Below, one piece after another: positions 48,321-57,212 of a stretch of 64,000 nucleotides of DNA (position 1 is its first letter; each line of letters opens with the position of its first letter). The position numbers were made by a program, and so were the translations under genes. The DNA is from Marinobacter sp. F4216 (lineage in GTDB: Bacteria; Pseudomonadota; Gammaproteobacteria; Pseudomonadales; Oleiphilaceae): contig NZ_JAIOUO010000003.1 in assembly GCF_019931195.1 (NCBI RefSeq), positions 620,001 to 684,000 on the forward strand. The letters are read 5' to 3'. The notes under the pieces were generated by a model, which did not search any database, was not told where the DNA came from, and was given only the letters and a program-made list of their open reading frames with translations.

Positions 48321-51317
48321 TTAGCCTCCAGCGGTATCGCATCCTGCATTGCATTCGTCTGGTATCAGCAGCTCAATGCGTTCAAGAGCCCACTGGGCTA
48401 CTGCATGGGGCATTTCTGACAACGCCGCGTCACGATGAGATTTACTGGCGTCCATATCGCCCTTCTGCGCCAGGCAATAGGCCAGAACCGCATTGGCCAG
48501 CGTGCGCTCGGTGGGGCGATCCAGCAGATTCGCGTAGCCCAGAGCTTCCTGCCCCCGTGCACTGGCCGAGGTGCAGTCTCCACGCTCAATGCTCTGAAAC
48601 GCACTGCGTGTTAACACATAGGCCAGGCGAAACTTGGCGTCGGCCTCGCGCAACTGCTCGATGGCCTCATTCAACCCGACATCGGCCCCGCCCTGTGCGA
48701 TTTGGCACAGGGCGGCGAAGCAGCGGGCAAACGGTGCTTCGCTGCCTTCGGGAAGCTTCTCGCCAAGCTGCAGCAACTCCTCACAACAGGCACTGGCGGC
48801 GACATAATTGCCAGATTCATACTCCAGCATCGCCAGATATTCCAAAGTCTGGAACTCCCCGTGGCGCATGCCTTCCTTGCGGTACAGTGCCTTGCCTTCC
48901 TGCAGCAACGCCCGCGCATCGTCAAACCGGTGTTCGTGGAATCGCAACATACCCAACGAAGCCGGAATGGCCGGTGGTCGCATCCGGCTCCTTTCCGCCA
49001 GCGCAGACGCTTCCATCAGCATGGCATCGGCCTGCGGCAGATCCCGTTCCAAAAGCGCCAGGCATCGGGCCGCCTCCGCCAGACCGGAAACTGCCTCCCG
49101 CTCCGTTCCGCTGCGGGTGGCCCGCTCGGCCTGCTCCATGCTTTCCCAGGCCTGAATACCCTGGCCGTGGGACCATCGAAGATTACTTGCCAACTGGTAT
49201 CCCCGACGGGCGTGATCAATGGCGTCGTATTCCAGAGCATGCTCGGCCAATACCACCAGCTGGTCGGAAGCTTTTTCCCAGTCGTCCACGCAGGTGGCCG
49301 ACAGCAGAATGTCGTTCAGTTCGATGGAGTAGCAGACACGATCGACCTCCGACAACGACTCGACCATCTGAAGCCCTCGAGTGGCCAGCTGACGGGCATC
49401 TTCATTGGCAAAAAACCGTGCACACAAGCGCCCTGCACTGATGCAGGCCCGCACCGCCAGCGCGGTGTCTCCGCTTAGGCTGGCGTGGTGGGCCAGGTCG
49501 GAGGCGTAATCCAGATCAATGGCGGATTCCTGCTCCAGCAACAGCGCAATGTGCCGATGCATCACTGCACGACGGGTGGGTGACAAGGCATTGTAGATAC
49601 TCCGGGCGATCAGGTTGTGCACAAACTCGAATCCGCCGGCTCTGGTCTGAATAAGGGATTGCCGCTCGGCGGTTTCCAGGGCGGTTCCGGCATCCAGGGC
49701 AGACTGGCCAGAAAGCTGACAGAGGCGTTCAATAGAGATCCTTGGTGCCAGCAACGCCGCCCAGCGGATCACTTCCGCCTCATCGACATCAATTCGCGAC
49801 ATCCTGTCCAGCACCAGCTCTTGCAGGGAACCGCCTGCGCCGCCCGATAATTCGGCCCGGGCCAGCTCAACCGCCAGCAGCGGATTCCCCCTGCACCGCT
49901 GGCACAACTCGTCGCTGTCTGCGCCGGGCGCGCGCTGCTCTATGATGCGCCTGACGTCGGCATCGGCCAGTGGCTTCAATCGCTGCTCATACAGCAGGCG
50001 ATCGTGCCGCAAGCCCCTCAGCACACGTTGCATGGCCCGGTTGTCTTCCAGTTCGGCCTCCCTGGATGCCAGCAGAATCATGAGTGGCCGATCCCGGTTC
50101 ATCCGGGCGACGTAATGCAGCGCCTCGGCACTGGACTCGTCACTCCACTGCACATCATCAAAGAATAGGGCCAGCGGCTTCTGGGTCAGCTGTGCCTGGA
50201 CAGCGGTGTTGATTTGCTCAAGCAGCTGTTCCCGACTGGTCGCCGGTGCGAATGCGGCATTGCCTTCCCCCTTATTCTGGCGCAGGGCATCCAGCCAGAG
50301 CGCAAAGGGACGCAGGGTTTCAGCCTCAAAGGCAGCCGCAGACAAGGACGCAAATCCGGTCTCGGTCGTTAGCCTGGCCGCTTCCTTTAACAGGGTGCTC
50401 TTGCCAATGCCCGGCTCCCCCCGCATGAGAATGACCATCGCGCAGGACTGGTCAACGGAGGTCCGTATGGCGGTTGAGAACTGGCTGATTTCGTCGTCGC
50501 GTCCCACCAGCTGCGTCCTGGGTCGCGGGAACATCGGCTCGGCCACGGGTTCAGGCTCGGGCGAACGGGGCACCTCCGGGCGCTGGCGGCCAGCACCCGG
50601 GGCTCCGTGCAGGGCCTGAACAAGCGCCGGACTGGACTCAACCCCCACCTCCTTCAGCAGACGATTGCCCAATCGGTACTGCTGCTCTGCTTCATCGCCA
50701 AGGCCATTGGCCACCAGCAGGCGAATCAGCTGGGCTCGCTTGCTCTCATCATAGGGCGAACTCACCGCCAGGGTGCGGGCATAGGGCAAGGCCCTGGCCA
50801 GCTCATCGGCTTGACTGCGCCGGTCGACAATCTCCTGCAAAAGCGTCGAACGCGCCTCATTGATGCGGTCCCGTTCACTGACACACCAGGCGTGGAAGTG
50901 GTGAAAGTTAGGCAGCTCCAAGCCTTCCAGCAGGTTGCCCTGAAAGCTACTGGCGGCATGTTCAAGGGCGTCCAGCGGCTGGTCACTGAGATCCCCCTCC
51001 ACCAGGCGATACAACTCAAGGACATCGATATGGGCGCCGGCGGGGGTGAAGCGAACCTGGTTGCGGTCAGCGAGAATGCGGGTGTCGTGCTGGGAATCCA
51101 CCAGATTGCGAATCTTGGACAGACTCCAGCGCAGGGAGCCACGGGGATCATCCGGGATTTCCCACAGCAATTCGCACAGGGACTGGCGATGGAAGGCGCG
51201 ATCCTGGATAGCCAGGTACACCAGCAGGGCCCGGGTTTTTCGGGATGGTGGCAAGGCCAGCACTTTACCGCCGCGCATCACCTTCATGTCACCAAGGAAA
51301 TGCAGATAGAGGTCCAT
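48321..51317 (-). CDS. Giant BTAD/AAA-ATPase/TPR transcriptional regulator
   Basis: A 998-residue AfsR/MalT-like regulator. Residues 1-95 form an OmpR-like winged helix (LPPSRKTRALLVYLAIQDRAFHRQSLCELLWEIPDDPRGSLRWSLSKIRNLVD). Residues about 100-245 form a bacterial transcriptional activator (BTAD) helical domain. Residues about 270-560 hold a STAND-type ATPase with Walker A RGEPGIGKSTLLKEA and Walker B ALFFDDVQWSDESS. The remainder is a TPR-like solenoid. SARP-type activators are common in Actinobacteria but unusual here. It is divergent from the cysM/glutaredoxin gene and precedes the DUF4242 gene. Ligand unknown. Confidence 0.88.
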   Translation of the reverse strand: MDLYLHFLGDMKVMRGGKVLALPPSRKTRALLVYLAIQDRAFHRQSLCELLWEIPDDPRGSLRWSLSKIRNLVDSQHDTRILADRNQVRFTPAGAHIDVLELYRLVEGDLSDQPLDALEHAASSFQGNLLEGLELPNFHHFHAWCVSERDRINEARSTLLQEIVDRRSQADELARALPYARTLAVSSPYDESKRAQLIRLLVANGLGDEAEQQYRLGNRLLKEVGVESSPALVQALHGAPGAGRQRPEVPRSPEPEPVAEPMFPRPRTQLVGRDDEISQFSTAIRTSVDQSCAMVILMRGEPGIGKSTLLKEAARLTTETGFASLSAAAFEAETLRPFALWLDALRQNKGEGNAAFAPATSREQLLEQINTAVQAQLTQKPLALFFDDVQWSDESSAEALHYVARMNRDRPLMILLASREAELEDNRAMQRVLRGLRHDRLLYEQRLKPLADADVRRIIEQRAPGADSDELCQRCRGNPLLAVELARAELSGGAGGSLQELVLDRMSRIDVDEAEVIRWAALLAPRISIERLCQLSGQSALDAGTALETAERQSLIQTRAGGFEFVHNLIARSIYNALSPTRRAVMHRHIALLLEQESAIDLDYASDLAHHASLSGDTALAVRACISAGRLCARFFANEDARQLATRGLQMVESLSEVDRVCYSIELNDILLSATCVDDWEKASDQLVVLAEHALEYDAIDHARRGYQLASNLRWSHGQGIQAWESMEQAERATRSGTEREAVSGLAEAARCLALLERDLPQADAMLMEASALAERSRMRPPAIPASLGMLRFHEHRFDDARALLQEGKALYRKEGMRHGEFQTLEYLAMLEYESGNYVAASACCEELLQLGEKLPEGSEAPFARCFAALCQIAQGGADVGLNEAIEQLREADAKFRLAYVLTRSAFQSIERGDCTSASARGQEALGYANLLDRPTERTLANAVLAYCLAQKGDMDASKSHRDAALSEMPHAVAQWALERIELLIPDECNAGCDTAGG

Positions 51318-51420
51318 CGTATGAGTCGGCCTTTGCCCTGATCGTCAAATCATTATAGGAACCGCCAGAAAACAAACTCAAGGCAAAGCCGTTGGGTTTG
51401 AGTCGTCATTGGAACAAATT

Positions 51421-51467
51421 CCACGGTGGCTACCACGGTGGCTCCATTGCTTCCCACTTACCGTGGG
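51421..51467. promoter_or_regulatory. CCACG direct repeats and dyad upstream of the cysM/glutaredoxin fusion
   Basis: Two CCACGGTGGCT units at 51421 and 51433 (12-base period) are followed by a dyad CCCAC-TTACC-GTGGG at 51453-51467. The cluster is 30-76 bases before the fusion gene's ATG and about 100 bases from the divergent BTAD regulator start. CCACGGTGG and CTTACCGTGG are shared with the osmC upstream region. Confidence 0.55.
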
Positions 51468-51496
51468 TACCTGGATCAGCAATCAGGAGATGACCC

Positions 51497-52993
51497 ATGA
51501 CCCGATACAACTCCATTCTCGACACCATCGGCAACACCCCTCTAGTGAAACTCAACCGGTTAGCCCCCGAGGGGGTGAACGTGTACGTCAAGGTAGAAGC
51601 TTTCAACCCCATGGGTTCAGTCAAAGACCGGATGGCACGGGAAGTTATGGAACAGGCAGAACGCAGTGGCGACCTGAAACCCGGGCAAACCGTGATCGAA
51701 GCCACCAGCGGCAACACAGGAATAGGTCTTGCGATGGTCTGCGCGGCGAAGGGCTACCCACTGGTGGTGGTGATGTCGGAAAACTTCAGTGTGGAGCGTC
51801 GCAAGTTGCTGCGTTTCCTTGGCGCCAAAGTCATCCTGACGCCGGCGGCGGAAAAGGGCACCGGCATGCTCAACAAGGCCGTTGAACTGGCGGAGGCACA
51901 TGGCTACTACCTGTGCCGGCAGTTCGACAATGACGCCAATGCCGAGATACACCGCAAGACCACCTCCCGGGAAATCCTGGCCGACTTTGCGGATGAGCCT
52001 TTGCATTTCTGGGTCTCCGGTTATGGCACCGGCGGCACCTTGAAAGGCGTGGCGGATGTGCTGAGAGCCGAGAGCCGCCAAACCCAGATCATCGTCGCCG
52101 AACCGGATAACTCTCCGGTACTGGCCAGCGGTATCCCCCAGGTCAGGAACCAGGACGGCTCGGTGGCCAGGAGTCACCCCCGGTTCCGCCCCCACCTGAT
52201 GCAAGGCTGGGCACCGGATTTTATTTCCTCCCTGACGGAGGGTGCCGTCACCGACGGCTGTATCGACGAGATCATCCCGGTAAACGGACAGGACGCACTG
52301 ACACTGTCCCGGCGCCTCGCCCGGGAGGAAGGCATCTTCGCCGGTATTTCCAGTGGCGCAACTCTGGCGGCCGCCCTGACCATTGCCGAGCGCAGTGAGC
52401 CGGGCACCAACATCGTCTGCATGCTGCCGGATACCGGCGAGCGCTATCTGTCGACCCCCCTGTTTGCCGATATCACCGAAGATATGACGGAAGAAGAGAT
52501 AGCGCTGTCACGATCAACCCAGGGCTACAGGTTCGATTTGCCGCCAGCCCCCAAGGCTCCGCCTGCCCCCGCAGCCGTGCCCGTCCAGATCGTTACCGAT
52601 GCCTCCGTTAAGGACTACACCGAGCGACTGATCGACAACGAACCCGTGGTGATGTTTGCGCTCGAATGGTGCGAGTTCTGCTGGGCGGTTCGGAAGCTGT
52701 TCACGAGCCTGGGTGTGCCCTACCGCAGCGTTGACCTCGATTCGGTGGAATACCAGGCCAACGATCGGGGCGGCAAGATTCGCTCCGTACTCAGCGAGAG
52801 CCTGGGCGTCTCCACCATCCCACAAGTCTTTATTGGCGGCGAATGGATCGGAGGCTGCTCTGAGGTCTTCGCCGCCCTTCAGGATGGTTCGCTAAAGGAA
52901 AGACTTTCCCGCAGCGGCATTGCCATCACCTCTGTTCCTAAGCACCCCGAGAAATTGCTGCCCCAGTGGATACAGCCCCGTTGCGCCAGCTAA
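51497..52993 (+). CDS. Cysteine synthase fused to a C-terminal glutaredoxin domain
   Basis: A 498-residue two-domain protein. Residues 1-~330 are a PLP-dependent cysteine synthase of the CysM/CysK type: ILDTIGNTPLVKLNRLAPEG, the Schiff-base lysine in MGSVKDRMARE, ATSGNTGIGLAMV, VSGYGTGGTLKGV and GISSGATLAA. After a Pro/Ala linker (PPAPKAPPAPAAVPV), residues ~385-475 are a glutaredoxin with EWCEFCWAVRKLF as the CxxC site and TIPQVFIGGEWIGGCSEV. AGGAG precedes the ATG. Both domains keep their key residues, so the fusion may couple thiol reduction to sulfur transfer. Confidence 0.92.
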   Translation: MTRYNSILDTIGNTPLVKLNRLAPEGVNVYVKVEAFNPMGSVKDRMAREVMEQAERSGDLKPGQTVIEATSGNTGIGLAMVCAAKGYPLVVVMSENFSVERRKLLRFLGAKVILTPAAEKGTGMLNKAVELAEAHGYYLCRQFDNDANAEIHRKTTSREILADFADEPLHFWVSGYGTGGTLKGVADVLRAESRQTQIIVAEPDNSPVLASGIPQVRNQDGSVARSHPRFRPHLMQGWAPDFISSLTEGAVTDGCIDEIIPVNGQDALTLSRRLAREEGIFAGISSGATLAAALTIAERSEPGTNIVCMLPDTGERYLSTPLFADITEDMTEEEIALSRSTQGYRFDLPPAPKAPPAPAAVPVQIVTDASVKDYTERLIDNEPVVMFALEWCEFCWAVRKLFTSLGVPYRSVDLDSVEYQANDRGGKIRSVLSESLGVSTIPQVFIGGEWIGGCSEVFAALQDGSLKERLSRSGIAITSVPKHPEKLLPQWIQPRCAS

Positions 52994-53012
52994 CTGATAC
53001 AGGAGATTCGCC

Positions 53013-53624
53013 ATGACATTCATCAACATCATCGACCCGGCCGAGGCCAACGCTGACGTCCTCGCCATGTACGACACTGAACTGAAGGGAAACGGGTTTC
53101 TGCCCAGTTATGCCAAGGTGTTTTGCCATCGCCCCAAAACCATGGATCTGTGGGCCGACTTGCACCGGGGCATACGGGAACAGCTGGATCGCAGACTTTA
53201 CGAACTGGCGACGGTCGCCGCAGCCGTCGAACTGAAAAGTACAGCCTGCAGCCTTGCCCATGGTGCGAAGCTGGCGCGGTTCTACAGTGCGGACGACGTA
53301 TTAGCGATTGCCAGCGGTGAGGAAGCGAGCGCGCCCGGTTTCTCTGAACAGGATGTAGCCGTCATGGCATTGGCCCGGAAAGTAGCCCGTGATGCAGGGA
53401 GTGTGGAAGCCGACGATATTCAGCGCCTGAAAGCCTCGGGCCTGACCGATGGAGAGGTGTTCGACATTGTCGCTACCGCCGCTGGCCGGGCCTTTTTCAC
53501 CAAGCTGGTCGAAGGGCTCGGAGCTCTGCCGGATGCTGAAATGGCGGCAGTCGGGCTGCCCCTGTGTGAAGGCATGGTGGTGGGCAAGCCGATTGACGGG
53601 ACCTACGGAAGCTATCAGAACTAA
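53013..53624 (+). CDS. Carboxymuconolactone decarboxylase-family (AhpD-like) protein
   Basis: A 203-residue all-helical CMD/AhpD-like protein. The family pattern is LYELATVAAAVELKSTACSLAHGAKLARF, where a single cysteine precedes His (C-x3-H) instead of the CxxC-x3-H of peroxidase-active AhpD. FSEQDVAVMALARKVARDAGSV and LTDGEVFDIVATAAGRAFFTKLVEGLG follow. It starts 20 bases after the cysM/glutaredoxin gene and is probably cotranscribed; loss of one redox cysteine suggests a changed or glutathione-dependent chemistry. Confidence 0.85.
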   Translation: MTFINIIDPAEANADVLAMYDTELKGNGFLPSYAKVFCHRPKTMDLWADLHRGIREQLDRRLYELATVAAAVELKSTACSLAHGAKLARFYSADDVLAIASGEEASAPGFSEQDVAVMALARKVARDAGSVEADDIQRLKASGLTDGEVFDIVATAAGRAFFTKLVEGLGALPDAEMAAVGLPLCEGMVVGKPIDGTYGSYQN

Positions 53625-53641
53625 ACGTCCCTCCAGAGCGC

Positions 53642-53662
53642 GGAGCCCCTTTTGGGGGCTCC
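53642..53662. terminator. Stem between convergent genes
   Basis: GGAGCCCC / GGGGCTCC 8-bp stem lies between the CMD gene and the convergent homocysteine methyltransferase gene. It could end transcription from both sides; the T-runs are weak. Confidence 0.5.
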
Positions 53663-53688
53663 TGCCTCACACTCCGGCCATCCATGTT

Positions 53689-54627
53689 TCAATGACAGTG
53701 ATGGCTGATTTCCCCGATGTGCCTGTGGTCGGTGCCACAACAGCCCCCCAGGATGGAGAAACTCGGGAACGCGCTCCGAAGCTGTTTGTATTGCAGGCCC
53801 AGCTCCTCGGGATTCCCATCATCCAGCTCTTCGCAGGCATCCAGCTCGTCATGACTCAGGCGGGAGGCATTTGCCCGGATTCCCTGTATCCGTTTCACCC
53901 AGTCTTCTCCGGCCTCCAGAGCCTGGCTGAAATGATCCGGATGAGCGCAGTTAATCATGTAGTAGGCAGGGCCGTTATCCGTCGCCTCGTCGACCCGTTC
54001 AATGGCGTCCTTCAGGATGGTTCCATCGGGCAGACGACCGTCTGTCTCTGTGGTGAACGAAATAACAGCCGGAATACCCGCATGCTGCGCCGCCAGGGTA
54101 ATCCCGATGGCCTCTTCCGGGTAGGTCATGGTGATCGCCGACACCATGTCCGCGTTGGTGTCTGCAAAGGTGGCAATCTGGTGTGAGTGGTACTGCCTTG
54201 CCTCCTCGCCGGACATGCGACTGGTCACCTGGTAGCCATCACCCCTGGGTCCGATGCACCCACTAATGACGATTGGGCTTTCAGGTACTGAAAATTCTTT
54301 GCGCAACGACTCGAGAAGCTCAATCGCCAGGCGGTTATAGCAATCAAGATCGGACTCGCTATGCCCCAGTTCAGCGCCCCAATCCCGGTTGGCCCTCCAG
54401 GTCGGGCTCTCCAGAACAAAGCCCTGATGGCCGTGAACGGCGATGGCGAGATAAGACTCATAGTATTCACGTAACGCTGTCCGCCCCGGTGCGCTGTCCA
54501 GAAGCGGATAGGCCGCAAAAAACGGCAAATCAAAGCCATTATGGAAAATGAGTGTAGTCTCGATGCCACCATCGGTCAGGAACAGAGTGCCCCTGGATTG
54601 CGGAAGTTGTTCCCGGTAGATGCTCAT
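53689..54627 (-). CDS. Homocysteine S-methyltransferase family protein
   Basis: A 312-residue TIM-barrel protein of the MmuM/homocysteine S-methyltransferase family. The start is FLTDGGIETTLIFHNGFDLPFFAAYPLL, and the zinc cysteines appear in YYMINCAHPDHF and the C-terminal SILGGCCGTDHRH. It would methylate homocysteine from S-methylmethionine or a related donor, but close paralogs use other thiols. It is divergent from a TetR gene whose operator lies between them. Its role fits the sulfur theme of this region. Confidence 0.88.
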   Translation of the reverse strand: MSIYREQLPQSRGTLFLTDGGIETTLIFHNGFDLPFFAAYPLLDSAPGRTALREYYESYLAIAVHGHQGFVLESPTWRANRDWGAELGHSESDLDCYNRLAIELLESLRKEFSVPESPIVISGCIGPRGDGYQVTSRMSGEEARQYHSHQIATFADTNADMVSAITMTYPEEAIGITLAAQHAGIPAVISFTTETDGRLPDGTILKDAIERVDEATDNGPAYYMINCAHPDHFSQALEAGEDWVKRIQGIRANASRLSHDELDACEELDDGNPEELGLQYKQLRSAFPSFSILGGCCGTDHRHIGEISHHCH

Positions 54628-54788
54628 GCTGCCCTCCTTCAGAATGCGTCATAGCAAGTTTTAAAGGACAGTCTATGCCCCTCCGTCACCAAAAGCAGTG
54701 GACCATCAGTGCGGAAATAAAGATTACTTAAATCAACCATTTCAACAACTTAAAACAAACCTAAAAATTTCAGGCGCATCCTCGGGAA

Positions 54789-54813
54789 TTAGCTATACCC
54801 TTGGTATAGCTAA
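54789..54813. promoter_or_regulatory. Perfect 25-base TetR operator
   Basis: TTAGCTATACC-CTT-GGTATAGCTAA has perfect 11-bp arms around a three-base spacer. It lies 15 bases before the TetR ATG, next to its GGAGG ribosome site, and would block the start of that transcript and possibly control the divergent methyltransferase. Confidence 0.7.
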
Positions 54814-54828
54814 GAGGAGGTCAAAACC

Positions 54829-55446
54829 ATGACAACCCGAAGCAACAGCAGCCACGACCGGATACTGGAGGTTGCACAGAGCGTCATTCTGCAAAAGGGA
54901 TTTGCCGGCACGTCCATTGACGACATTCTCGAAAAGGCGGCCATCACCAAAGGCGGTTTTTTCTACCACTTCAGCGGGAAAAGTGATCTTGCGAAGGCGC
55001 TGGTGAACAACTACCTCGATGGCGACAAAGCCATCTTTAAAAACCTGTTCACGCAGGCCGATGCCCTCAGCGAAGACCCGCTGCACCAGCTACTGATTTT
55101 CCTGAAACTGTTCGCGGACCTGATGAGCGACCTTGCCGAAGCACACCCCGGATGCCTTGTGGCGGGCTTCACCTACGAAAGCCAGCAGTTCGACGATGAA
55201 GTGCGGAATCTCATAAAGAGCGGCGTACTGAGCTGGCGAAAGATGATTGCCGAACGGCTTGAAGCGGCCAAGGAGAAATACCCTGCGGTCTGTGAAATCG
55301 ACACTGAAACGCTGGCAGATATGTTCACAACCACTATTGAGGGAGGGATTATTTTGTCCCGGATTTTTCAGGACAAAACCATCCTGGTGAAGCAGGTGCT
55401 GGCCTATCGCACACATTTACGGCTGGTGTTTGGGGATCTTGGGTGA
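54829..55446 (+). CDS. TetR-family transcriptional regulator
   Basis: A 205-residue repressor. The N-terminal helix-turn-helix is RILEVAQSVILQKGFAGTSIDDILEKAAITKGGFFYHFSGKSDLAKALVNNYL, typical of TetR/AcrR. The C-terminal domain (LAEAHPGCLVAGFTYESQQFDDEVRN) matches the group with the GCL-containing ligand pocket. GGAGG precedes the ATG. The perfect dyad immediately upstream is the likely autoregulatory operator. Its ligand is unknown. Confidence 0.9.
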   Translation: MTTRSNSSHDRILEVAQSVILQKGFAGTSIDDILEKAAITKGGFFYHFSGKSDLAKALVNNYLDGDKAIFKNLFTQADALSEDPLHQLLIFLKLFADLMSDLAEAHPGCLVAGFTYESQQFDDEVRNLIKSGVLSWRKMIAERLEAAKEKYPAVCEIDTETLADMFTTTIEGGIILSRIFQDKTILVKQVLAYRTHLRLVFGDLG

Positions 55447-55517
55447 GCTTCGCCAACCACTCCCTCACGAGGAGTGCGATATTTTACCGATCAGGGAGGG
55501 AGTCACTGGCCCGAACC

Positions 55518-55673
55518 TTAGACCCTGCAGGAGTCATCGCGAGTGAGTTCCTTGACCCGGGCATTGCGGGAGCCAAGGGGGGCGTTTTTCTCCAAAATGT
55601 TCGTCTCGCATAAGAAACCATCCGGTACCTGTTCAATTCCAGCATCGTAGGGATGGCTCAGTTCCAGCTCCAT
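55518..55673 (-). CDS. Possible small protein, 51 residues
   Basis: The frame starts MELELSHPYDAGIEQVPDGFLCETNILEK and ends NARVKELTRDDSCRV. AAGGA lies eight bases before the ATG, and codon choice resembles neighbouring genes. No family is recognised. It sits alone in the 55447-55845 gap between the TetR gene and bioA; the rest of that gap shows nothing else clear. Confidence 0.4.
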   Translation of the reverse strand: MELELSHPYDAGIEQVPDGFLCETNILEKNAPLGSRNARVKELTRDDSCRV

Positions 55674-55845
55674 GATCAGGTCCTTATTGGAACTTTCGGG
55701 GATTGTTAAGGCGCAGGATCACGCCAGCATTGGCCGCATGATCCTCCCCCCATTGGCAGGGTGGCCAGCCAGCGCTGTTAACTGTATTATCCGCCGAGGT
55801 TAACAGCCCCCATTCAGCAGTAAACAGCGTGACCGGAGACCCTAC

Positions 55846-57195
55846 ATGCGCAACGCCGATCTTGTCGCTCGCGATCTCAAATCCGTTTGGCACCCCTGCA
55901 CCCAGATGAAAGATCACGAAAGTCTGGCACCCGTCCCCATCAAAAAAGGCACTGGTGTGTGGCTGGAAGATTTCGACGGCAATCGCTACATCGACGCGGT
56001 GAGTTCCTGGTGGGTGAATCTGTTTGGCCATTCCAACCCGCGCATAAACGCAGCCATTCAGGAGCAAATGGGTCAACTGGAGCACGTTATCCTGGCGGGC
56101 TTCACTCATGAGCCGGTGGTCAACCTGTCGGAACGGCTGATCGAAGTCACACCGGAAGGCCTGAACAAGTGTTTCTACGCAGACAACGGTTCTTCGGCCA
56201 TCGAAGCCGCGCTCAAGATGAGCTACCACTACTGGAAGAACCACGGCAAGCCGGGCAAGAAGAACTTCGTCAACCTGAGCAACAGCTACCATGGCGAAAC
56301 CCTGGGCGCCCTGGCGCTGGGTGATGTGGCCCTGTACAAGGACACCTACCAGCCACTGCTGATGGAAGTCCTCACGGCGCCCTCCCCCGATGCTTACAAC
56401 AAGGAGCCGGGTGAGACCGACGAAGCCTACGCGCTGCGCCAGTTTGAAGCCATGGACAAACTCCTGGCGGAAAAGCACGACGACATCTGCGCCGTCGTGG
56501 TGGAACCGCTGATTCAGTGCGCCGGTGGTATGCGGATGCACCATCCGATTTACCACACCAAGCTGCGTGAAGCCTGTGACAAGTATGGCGTGCACCTGAT
56601 CGCCGATGAAATTGCCGTCGGCTTTGGCCGAACCGGCACCCTGTTTGCCTGCGAGCAATCCGGCATCACACCGGATTTCATGTGTTTGTCCAAGGGACTG
56701 ACCGCCGGTTACCTGCCGTTGTCGGTGGTGCTGACCACCGACAACGTCTACGATGCGTTCTACGACGACTACGAAACCCTGAAGGCCTTCCTGCATTCCC
56801 ACAGCTACACAGGCAACCCGCTTGGCTGTGCGGTGGCGCTGGCCACCCTGGACATCTTCCGGGATGACAACGTGATCGAGAACAACCGCCGTTTGTCCGC
56901 CTGTATGGCAGACAGCGTCGCCCACCTGGCCGACCATCCGAACGTTGGGGACATCCGCCAGCACGGCATGACCATGGCGGTGGAAATGGTCAAAGATAAG
57001 GCCGCGAAAACGCCGTTTCCATGGCAGGAACGCCGGGGCATCCGGGTATTCAAGCATGCATTAACCCGCGAGTCCTTGCTTCGCCCCCTGGGTAATGTGA
57101 TTTACTTCATGCCGCCTTACGTCATCACCGAGGAACAGATCCGGCATCTGGCTCAGGTGGCGACGGAAGGCATTGAAATCGCCGTTCGAGACTGA
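55846..57195 (+). CDS. bioA: Adenosylmethionine-8-amino-7-oxononanoate aminotransferase
   Basis: A 449-residue PLP aminotransferase of biotin synthesis that uses SAM as amino donor. Motifs: SVWHPCTQMKDHESLAPVPI, YADNGSSAIEAALKMSYHYW, HLIADEIAVGFGRTGTLFACEQ, the PLP lysine in MCLSKGLTAGYLPLSVV and HSYTGNPLGCAVALATLDI. It is full length. The other bio genes are not in the window, so biotin synthesis is split. rsmE follows 17 bases later. Confidence 0.96.
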   Translation: MRNADLVARDLKSVWHPCTQMKDHESLAPVPIKKGTGVWLEDFDGNRYIDAVSSWWVNLFGHSNPRINAAIQEQMGQLEHVILAGFTHEPVVNLSERLIEVTPEGLNKCFYADNGSSAIEAALKMSYHYWKNHGKPGKKNFVNLSNSYHGETLGALALGDVALYKDTYQPLLMEVLTAPSPDAYNKEPGETDEAYALRQFEAMDKLLAEKHDDICAVVVEPLIQCAGGMRMHHPIYHTKLREACDKYGVHLIADEIAVGFGRTGTLFACEQSGITPDFMCLSKGLTAGYLPLSVVLTTDNVYDAFYDDYETLKAFLHSHSYTGNPLGCAVALATLDIFRDDNVIENNRRLSACMADSVAHLADHPNVGDIRQHGMTMAVEMVKDKAAKTPFPWQERRGIRVFKHALTRESLLRPLGNVIYFMPPYVITEEQIRHLAQVATEGIEIAVRD

Positions 57196-57212
57196 CACAG
57201 GACCCGACCACC

